Shown here one piece after another: positions 58,061 through 64,000 of a stretch of DNA of 64,000 bases. Source of the DNA: Betaproteobacteria bacterium (GTDB taxonomy: Bacteria; Pseudomonadota; Gammaproteobacteria; Burkholderiales; Casimicrobiaceae). A model generated the notes under the pieces. The model was given only the letters and a program-made list of their open reading frames with translations, made no database searches and was not told the DNA's origin. The DNA is taken from assembly GCA_016717855.1 (NCBI GenBank), contig JADKEV010000032.1, forward strand, positions 38,586-102,585, in the 5' to 3' direction. Positions within the stretch are counted from its first letter, which is position 1, and each line of letters starts with the position of its first letter. Both the position numbers and the translations under genes were made by a program.

Positions 58061-60976
58061 TTATGCCGAGTACCTTTCCACCTGACACAACGTGGTCTTC
58101 GTTTCCTGCATCATCGTCACCGAGTCGTAGCCGTACGTGGTCGCGGTGTTGACCGATTCCCCGCGCACGAAGGGCGCGGCGCCGTCGGGATACTTGCCGA
58201 CCAGGTCCTTGCCCTGCCACCAGCCGGAGAAGTGGAACGGGATGAACGTGGTGCCGGGCGCGACGCGCTCGGTGACCAGCGCCTTCACCTTGATCTTGCC
58301 CATGCCCGTCGCGGACTGCACCCAGACGTACTCGTTGTTGCGGATGCCGCGCGCGTTGGCGTCCTTGGTGTTGATCTCGATGAAGTTCTCCTGCTGCAAT
58401 TCGGCCAGCCAGGGATTCGAGCGCGTTTCCTCGCCGCCGCCTTCGTACTCGACCAGGCGGCCGGAAGTGAGGACCAGCGGATACTTCTTCGCGATCTCGT
58501 TCTTGGTGTTGGCGTCCTGCACGGTCTTGAACAGCGTCGGCAGCCGCCAGAACGCCTTCTTGTCGTCGTGCGTCGGATACTTGGCGACCATGTCCGGGCG
58601 CGGGCTGTACAGCGGCTCGCGGTGCTGCGGAACGCCGTCGGGGAAATTCCAGACCATGGCGCGCGCCTTGGCGTTGCCGAACGGATGGCAGCCGTGGTTC
58701 TTCATCGCCACGCGGATGATCGCGCCGGTCGGGTCGGTCTTCCAGTTCTTGCCTTCGGCCTTCTTCTGCTCGTCCTCCGAAAGCTCGCTCCACCAGCCGA
58801 GCTTCTTCAGCAGCACGTGGTCGAACTCGGGGTAGCCGGTCGTGATGTCCGCGCCCAGGGAATGCGAGCCGTCCTCGGCCAGCAGGCTCACGCCGTCGCG
58901 CTCGACGCCGAAGTTCGCGCGGAAGTTGCCGCCGCCGTCCATCACGTGCTTGGACGTGTCGTACAGGTTGGGCGAGCCCGGATGCTTCATTTCCGGCGTC
59001 CCGTAGCACGGCCACGGCAGCCCGAAGTAGTCGCCATCGCACGGCCCGCCATTGGCCTTCAGCGTCTTCACGTCGAACGTGTTCATGTGCTTCATGTGCA
59101 GCTTCAGCCGCTCGGGCGACTGGCCCGTGTAGCCGATGGTCCACACCGACTTGTTGATCTCGCGCAGGATCGATTCGGGCTCCGGCTCGTTCCACTTGCG
59201 GCCGTTGCGCTCGAAGGAAATCATCTTGTAGTTCTTCGAGAGTTCGGTGCCGAAGCCGAACTTCTCGGCGAACGCCTGCATGATGGTGTGATCGGGCATC
59301 GATTCGAACAGCGGCTCGATGACCTTTTCGCGCCACTGCAGCGAACGGTTCGACGCCGTGGCCGAGCCCGAGGTCTCGAACTGCGTGCACGCCGGCAGCA
59401 GGTAGACGCCGTCCTTGCGGTCCGGAATCACCGCGGAGGCGGTCGGGTACGGGTCGATGATCACCATCAGGTCGAGTTTCTCCATCGCCTGCTTCAACTC
59501 GAAGCCGCGCGACTGCGAGTTCGGCGCGTGGCCCCAGAACACGATCGCGCGCAGGTTGTTTTCCTGGTCGATGGTGTCGTTCTTCTCCATCACGCCGTCG
59601 ATCCAGCGCGACACCGTCATCCCGGGCTTTTCCATCATCGCCTGCGAGACGAACTGCTTCTTCAGCCATTCGTAGTCGACGCCCCAGGCGTTGCAGAAGT
59701 GCTTCCACGAACCCGTGGCGATCCCGTAGTAGCCAGGCAGCGAGTCGGGATTGGGACCCACGTCGGTGGCGCCCTGGACGTTGTCGTGGCCGCGGAAGAT
59801 GTTCGCGCCGCCGCCCGAGACGCCGATGTTGCCCAGCGCCAGTTGCACGATGCACGACGCGCGGACCATCGCGTTTCCGATGGTGTGCTGGGTCTGGCCC
59901 ATGCACCACACCAGCGTCGCCGGCTTGCTCTTCGCCATCATCTCCGCGACCTTCAGCATCTGCGCTTCCGGCACGCCGCAGGCCTCTTCGACCTTGTCCG
60001 GCGTCCACTTGGCCAGCACGTCTTCCTTGACCTTCTCCATCCCGTAGACGCGGTCGTTGATGTACTGCTTGTCTTCCCAGCCGTTCTTGAAGATGTGATA
60101 CAGCACGCCGAACAGGAACGGGATGTCGGTGCCGGAGCGGATGCGCACGTACTCGTCGGCCTTGGCCGCGGTGCGCGTGTAGCGCGGATCGACGACGATC
60201 ATCTTCGCGCCGGTTTCCTTCGCATGCAGCATGTGCAGCATCGACACCGGGTGCGCTTCGGCAGCGTTCGAGCCGATGTACAGCGCGCACTTGGTGTTCG
60301 ACATGTCGTTGTACGAATTGGTCATCGCGCCGTAGCCCCAGGTATTGGCCACGCCCGCGACGGTCGTCGAATGGCAGATCCGCGCCTGGTGGTCGCAATT
60401 GTTGGTGCCGAAGAACGACACGAACTTGCGCATCAGGTACGCCTGCTCGTTGTTGTGCTTGGAGCTGCCGACCCAGAACACGGAGTCGGGGTTCGACTCC
60501 TTGCGGATGGCGAGCAGCTTGTCGCCCACTTCGTTGATCGCCTGTTCCCAGCTGATCTTCTGGTACTTGCCGTTCACCAGCTTCATCGGCGTGCGCAGCC
60601 GGCGCGAGTCGTGCGTCATCCCGTGCTCGCGCACCGACGCGCCCTTGGCGCAATGCGCGCCGAGGTTGATCGGCGAATCGAACACCGGTTCCTGGCGCAC
60701 CCAGACGCCGTTCTCGACGATGGCGTCGATCGCGCAGCCCACCGAGCAGTGCGTGCACACGGTGCGCTTGACTTCGACCTTGGCCGCCGCATCGGCGGCG
60801 GCCTCGGCCTTGCCCATCACGTTATAGGGCAGCTGGCTGGCGAACGCGGCGCCGCCGGCGACCATGCCGGAGCGCTTGAGGAACGTGCGGCGGTCCAGCG
60901 TGCCGGCGGGCGCGCCGGAACTTGTGCGGCGCAGGCGCGACGGGGCCGCACCACTGGATGTCTTGGTGAGCATCAT
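58061..60976 (-). CDS. Formate dehydrogenase catalytic subunit (alpha), Cys type
   Basis: A 971-residue molybdopterin oxidoreductase that oxidises formate to CO2. Twin-arginine signal with R29-R30 (RRTFLKRSG) targets the folded enzyme to the periplasm. [4Fe-4S] ligands C74, C77, C81 and C109. The metal ligand is C201 in RICHSTTVAG, in place of the selenocysteine of FdnG, followed by the catalytic His. Later motifs include MIVVDPRYTRTA and GGGANIFRGHDNVQGATDVG. The length is normal. AGGAGG precedes ATGATG. Confidence 0.95.
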   Translation of the reverse strand: MMLTKTSSGAAPSRLRRTSSGAPAGTLDRRTFLKRSGMVAGGAAFASQLPYNVMGKAEAAADAAAKVEVKRTVCTHCSVGCAIDAIVENGVWVRQEPVFDSPINLGAHCAKGASVREHGMTHDSRRLRTPMKLVNGKYQKISWEQAINEVGDKLLAIRKESNPDSVFWVGSSKHNNEQAYLMRKFVSFFGTNNCDHQARICHSTTVAGVANTWGYGAMTNSYNDMSNTKCALYIGSNAAEAHPVSMLHMLHAKETGAKMIVVDPRYTRTAAKADEYVRIRSGTDIPFLFGVLYHIFKNGWEDKQYINDRVYGMEKVKEDVLAKWTPDKVEEACGVPEAQMLKVAEMMAKSKPATLVWCMGQTQHTIGNAMVRASCIVQLALGNIGVSGGGANIFRGHDNVQGATDVGPNPDSLPGYYGIATGSWKHFCNAWGVDYEWLKKQFVSQAMMEKPGMTVSRWIDGVMEKNDTIDQENNLRAIVFWGHAPNSQSRGFELKQAMEKLDLMVIIDPYPTASAVIPDRKDGVYLLPACTQFETSGSATASNRSLQWREKVIEPLFESMPDHTIMQAFAEKFGFGTELSKNYKMISFERNGRKWNEPEPESILREINKSVWTIGYTGQSPERLKLHMKHMNTFDVKTLKANGGPCDGDYFGLPWPCYGTPEMKHPGSPNLYDTSKHVMDGGGNFRANFGVERDGVSLLAEDGSHSLGADITTGYPEFDHVLLKKLGWWSELSEDEQKKAEGKNWKTDPTGAIIRVAMKNHGCHPFGNAKARAMVWNFPDGVPQHREPLYSPRPDMVAKYPTHDDKKAFWRLPTLFKTVQDANTKNEIAKKYPLVLTSGRLVEYEGGGEETRSNPWLAELQQENFIEINTKDANARGIRNNEYVWVQSATGMGKIKVKALVTERVAPGTTFIPFHFSGWWQGKDLVGKYPDGAAPFVRGESVNTATTYGYDSVTMMQETKTTLCQVERYSA

Positions 60977-60989
60977 GACAACCTCCTGA

Positions 60990-61206
60990 TCAGATCTTGG
61001 TAGTGCGGTAGTAATCGCGGACGTGCTGCGTGTCGCGATAACCCTGGCTCGCCTGCGGGGGCGGCTGTCGGTAATTCGGGTGTGGGTGCGGTGATCGGTT
61101 TGAGTGCCACGGCGGCCGTTGCGGCGCCGGCGGTGCCCAGGGTCAGAAGGAATCCGCGACGTCGCAGATTGGCCGGGGCCGGGGAAGAACGGTCTTGATC
61201 GGACAT
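60990..61206 (-). pseudogene. Formate dehydrogenase region Tat-signal protein, frameshift in a C run
   Basis: A small protein with a twin-arginine leader (LRRRGFLLTLGTAGAATAA). The C-terminus read directly is unlike the family, but one frame over it is QASQGYRDTQHVRDYYRTTKI, the hallmark end of the small formate-dehydrogenase Tat proteins. One extra base in a five-C/G run at 61057-61061 explains it. In an otherwise intact operon a sequencing error is the likely cause. The role of the family is unknown; probably an assembly factor. Confidence 0.8.
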
Positions 61207-61261
61207 GTGCGCCTCCAGTCGCTAAAACAACTTACTGCTCGGTAACACATACACATCGCAT

Positions 61262-61897
61262 TCAGGCGATAGCGAGTGACTCGTCTTCGACTGCCAGGAA
61301 TGCAATGGTGCATTGTGCCACCGTTCTGTAAAAATTCGCAATGGTCGTCGCGGCTATTGCGGTGCAGCATTCCGCATAGCAAGGGCCTATGAACTTCACG
61401 AAGAACGCGCGCTGTTCAGCGACGGAGCACGGACCGCTTTCGGCATTGCCCGCGATCAGCAGGCGCATGGCTTCGAACAGCGCGGAGAGATGGTCTTCGG
61501 GCAGGTTCTGTCCGGTGCGCAGGCCCAGTCCGAGGTCCGCCAGCGCCGCGCGCAAATCGACCAGGAATTGTCCCGCTACGCCCGGCACGTCGCCCGCCGC
61601 GTAGTACGACGCATAGAGCGAAATCAGGCTCTTGCCGACGCCGCCGAACAGTGCCTCGTACTCGTCCTGCGCGGCGTCCGCATCCATCACCCGCGCGGCG
61701 GCGGCGAGCTTCGCCCACGCGATGGCGAGCGCTGCCGCATCGGCTTCGGCGGCGAGCAGTGGTGCGCTGCCCATGATCCGCAGCAGCTCGCTGTCGGGCG
61801 GCGAAAAATAAAGTCGCGCCAGCAACGCATAGAAGTCCGCCCGCACCTGGTCTTCCGGTTCGAGGCGATGGACGAAGCCGATGGTCGAGGCGCTCAT
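61262..61897 (-). CDS. TorD-like molybdoenzyme chaperone
   Basis: A 211-residue all-helical chaperone of the TorD/DmsD family: VRADFYALLARLYFSPPDSELL, AAQDEYEALFGGVGKSLISLYASYY (the E-Y-x-x-L-F area), and LPEDHLSALFEAM. It would bind the Tat signal of FdhA until cofactor insertion. Overlaps the upstream gene by four bases. Confidence 0.88.
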   Translation of the reverse strand: MSASTIGFVHRLEPEDQVRADFYALLARLYFSPPDSELLRIMGSAPLLAAEADAAALAIAWAKLAAAARVMDADAAQDEYEALFGGVGKSLISLYASYYAAGDVPGVAGQFLVDLRAALADLGLGLRTGQNLPEDHLSALFEAMRLLIAGNAESGPCSVAEQRAFFVKFIGPCYAECCTAIAATTIANFYRTVAQCTIAFLAVEDESLAIA

Positions 61898-63987
61898 TTG
61901 GGGAGACCGCCTTTGAGGATGTCGACGCTTTTCTCGTTCTTGATCAGGTCGACGACGCGGCAGTCGGCGCACATGCGCAGCCGGTTGAGCATCTCGGGGC
62001 TGGCGAACATCGAATGGCCGGTCAGTTTCGCGATCATGCCTTCGACCATCTTCTGCGTGCCCAGCGGCTTGCCGCAGCCGATGCAGTTGTACACCGCCGC
62101 CTCGTTGAGGACGCGCAACTGCTTCGCCTCCCTGGTCAGCAGCAGGCGCGGCTGCAAGGTGATCGCGTGCTCGGGGCAGGTGCTGGCGCAGATCCCGCAT
62201 TGGACGCACTTGGACTCGATGAAGCGCAGCTGCGGCAGCTCGGGATTGTCGGCCAGCGCACCTTCCGGGCAGGCGCCCACGCAGGCCATGCACAGCGTGC
62301 ACGTGTCGGTGTTGACCCGGATCTCGCCGAAGGGCGCGCCGGCGCCCAGCGCGATCACGGACTGCGGCGCCGGCGCGTGCGCGAGCAGATGCTCGACGGC
62401 CATCGCGATCGCGGTGCGCTTGTCGTTGACCAGGTTGAAAGTGGCCGGCATGCGGACCGCCAGCGCGCGCTGCCACGTCCACAGCGCTTCTTCCAGCGCC
62501 GGGGTGGCGGCGCCGTCGACCACGCGGAAGTGCTCGCCCTGGTAGCCCAGCGCCTGCGCGATGGCGTCGGCGAAGCCCATCTGCCGCGCGAGCGCCTCGC
62601 GATACTGCGGCGCCTCAGCGCCGGTCGCGAGCACCGCGACCTGGCTGGCGCCCCAGGCGAGCGCGCCCAGCCACACGTCCATGCCGATCGAGGCGATGTG
62701 ATGGACTTCGACCGGGATCACCCGCGCCGGCAGGCCGTTGCCGTGGCGGGCCAGCCGCTCGATCGCGGCACGGCCGTCCTCGGCGTGCAGCAGCAGGCAG
62801 GCGTCGCGCCCGCCCGCCTCGTGGTACGTGCGCAGCAGCGTCCTGATGCGGGCGCCGATGTCGGCGACCCGCGGGTACTGGAAGGCCAGCGCGCCCGACG
62901 GGCACACCGTCGTGCACGCCCCGCAGCCCATGCACAACTGCGGCTCGACCTTGATGTGATCGCGGTCCGGCGTGATCGCATGCGTCGAGCACACGTCGAT
63001 GCACTGGTTGCAGCCAGGTTGCTGCGAGCGGCTGTGCGCGCAGATGCTGGACTTGTACGCGAAGTACTTCGGCTTCTCGAACTCGCCGACCATCTGCGCC
63101 AGTTCGGCGGCGGCGGCGATCTGCGCGGCAGGATCAGCGCCGGGGGCGAAGTAGCCTTGCGGGGGCTGGTAGCCGGCGCCGCTGAAGTACGGCGCGCGCT
63201 GGAGATCGAGGACCAGGTCGAAGCGCTCGGTGCGCGACGTGTCGCGGCGGTCGAAGTCGATCGCCTTGACTTCGCCGCAGGCGGCGACGCAGGCGCGGTG
63301 GCTCTTGCATTTGTCCAGGTCGACCTGGTACGAAAAGTCGATCGCCGACTCGGGGCAGGCGCGGATGCAGGCGTTGCAGCGCGTGCAGAGGTCGAGGTCG
63401 ATCGGGTTGTCCTGCGCCCATTCGACGTCGAACTCGCCCAGCCAGCCGGCGATTTTTTTCACGCTGCCGGTGAGCACGGAGAACTCGCGCGTCACCGGCA
63501 GTTCGGCGCCATTCGCGCGGCCGGTTGCCAACACGGTGACGGCGAGCTGACCCTTGAGCAGGTTGGCCCAGTACAACGCCGCGTCCGCCGGCCCGACGAT
63601 CAGCGTCTGGCCGCCGGATTTGTAGGCCACGCGCGGCACCGGCGGCGGATCGGGCAGCGCGGCGGCGGCGAGCAGCGCGGCGATCTTCGGCGTCGCGAAC
63701 GCGGCTTCCTGCGACCAGCCCGCGGTCTCGCGGATGTTCACGAAGCGGATCGCGGTCGCGCCCTGGTTGTCGTCGGCCACGTCGCCCAGCAGCTTCGCCT
63801 CCTGCGTGCAGGCGACGATCAGGTCGCCTTTCGCGCCTTCGGCATACGCGGGCAGTTCGCGCTGGCACATCTGCTGTTTCAGCAGCAGCGGCCGCCCCAG
63901 TTTCAGCGCCGCCCCCAGCGCCGCCGCGTCGAGCGGCATGGTCTGGTTGCAGTTGCAAACGTGCAAGGTCTTGTCGGTGATGCTCAC
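61894..63987 (-). CDS. Multi-cluster [4Fe-4S] protein of the fdh operon
   Basis: A 697-residue polyferredoxin. Cys sets: CTRCNACIRACP, the CKSHRACVAAC segment, CNQCIDVC, CMGCGACTTVCP, CTLCMACVGACP and CVQCGICASTCP, plus CIGC and CADC near the end; at least six clusters are likely. No membrane segment. The start used is GTG at 63987, but the frame is open to the window edge. Related proteins occur upstream of betaproteobacterial formate dehydrogenase genes; electron transfer to or from the enzyme is inferred. Confidence 0.82.
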   Translation of the reverse strand: MSITDKTLHVCNCNQTMPLDAAALGAALKLGRPLLLKQQMCQRELPAYAEGAKGDLIVACTQEAKLLGDVADDNQGATAIRFVNIRETAGWSQEAAFATPKIAALLAAAALPDPPPVPRVAYKSGGQTLIVGPADAALYWANLLKGQLAVTVLATGRANGAELPVTREFSVLTGSVKKIAGWLGEFDVEWAQDNPIDLDLCTRCNACIRACPESAIDFSYQVDLDKCKSHRACVAACGEVKAIDFDRRDTSRTERFDLVLDLQRAPYFSGAGYQPPQGYFAPGADPAAQIAAAAELAQMVGEFEKPKYFAYKSSICAHSRSQQPGCNQCIDVCSTHAITPDRDHIKVEPQLCMGCGACTTVCPSGALAFQYPRVADIGARIRTLLRTYHEAGGRDACLLLHAEDGRAAIERLARHGNGLPARVIPVEVHHIASIGMDVWLGALAWGASQVAVLATGAEAPQYREALARQMGFADAIAQALGYQGEHFRVVDGAATPALEEALWTWQRALAVRMPATFNLVNDKRTAIAMAVEHLLAHAPAPQSVIALGAGAPFGEIRVNTDTCTLCMACVGACPEGALADNPELPQLRFIESKCVQCGICASTCPEHAITLQPRLLLTREAKQLRVLNEAAVYNCIGCGKPLGTQKMVEGMIAKLTGHSMFASPEMLNRLRMCADCRVVDLIKNEKSVDILKGGLPK

Positions 63988-64000
63988 GATGGATGCGCTT

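Noticed and set aside
58232..61003. Long open frame antisense to fdhA
   Set aside because: Antisense shadow of a conserved gene, with biased Arg/Val/His composition.

Overview
The window is GC-rich bacterial chromosome and looks betaproteobacterial, most like Burkholderiales or a neighbouring group. The reasons are two Bug-type (TctC) binding proteins, a fused NarK1-NarK2 transporter, a multi-subunit formate dehydrogenase operon of the betaproteobacterial type, a VPALG/IPTL-CTERM-like surface protein, and GTAG-headed REP palindromes. NarK behind an FNR-like site and a respiratory formate dehydrogenase suggest a facultative anaerobe. There is no rRNA, CRISPR array, prophage or intact insertion sequence; one tRNA-Ser(CGA) is present.

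Layout. 0-10.2 kb: 3' part of metK, an AI-2E-family membrane protein, hicBA, a YbaN-like protein, a secreted seven-repeat SBBP propeller protein, an acyl-CoA dehydrogenase and narK. 10.2-18.7 kb: a mosaic of REP elements, broken or intact toxin-antitoxin (TA) loci (Phd/PIN, mazEF, higBA), an HD-GYP/LuxR protein beside a leaderless-type periplasmic-binding-fold protein, a chaperone-like protein and a sorted surface protein. 18.9-26.1 kb: a defence-like island with a NERD-helicase, a dead BrnT/CopG module, a DUF2075 pseudogene, an HNH nuclease and an AbiE pair with a palindromic operator. 26.2-30.1 kb: a large RCC1/BACON secreted protein. 30.5-38.4 kb: a catabolic cluster (MmgE/PrpD, two Bug proteins, a four-rhodanese protein, a TauD-like dioxygenase, a MocR regulator). 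38.4-41.5 kb: a second mosaic of REP pair, mazEF, relBE and a truncated mazE duplicate. 41.6-54.8 kb: a peptide/amino-acid cluster (FAD amine oxidase, XRE-cupin regulator, Dpp-type ABC transporter, ornithine-cyclodeaminase-like protein, M19 dipeptidase, CocE hydrolase, gamma-glutamyltransferase). 55.0-64.0 kb: tRNA-Ser and the minus-strand formate dehydrogenase operon.

How the parts work together. The formate dehydrogenase operon encodes a periplasm-targeted Cys-type FdhA, an FdhB Fe-S subunit, a cytochrome b subunit, a TorD-like chaperone, a small Tat-signal protein and a polyferredoxin; electrons from formate would enter the quinone pool and could reduce the nitrate that NarK imports. The 41.6-54.8 kb cluster would import and hydrolyse peptides or amino-acid conjugates. 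The 30.5-38.4 kb cluster looks like uptake and oxidation of an unidentified organic, possibly sulfur-containing, acid.

Quality caution: at least nine single-base indels, mostly in short G, C or T runs, break otherwise well-conserved genes (PIN toxin, CopG antitoxin, DUF2075 twice, an ABC binding protein, dppB, dppC, dppF, the formate dehydrogenase Tat protein). Some are probably sequencing errors rather than decay.
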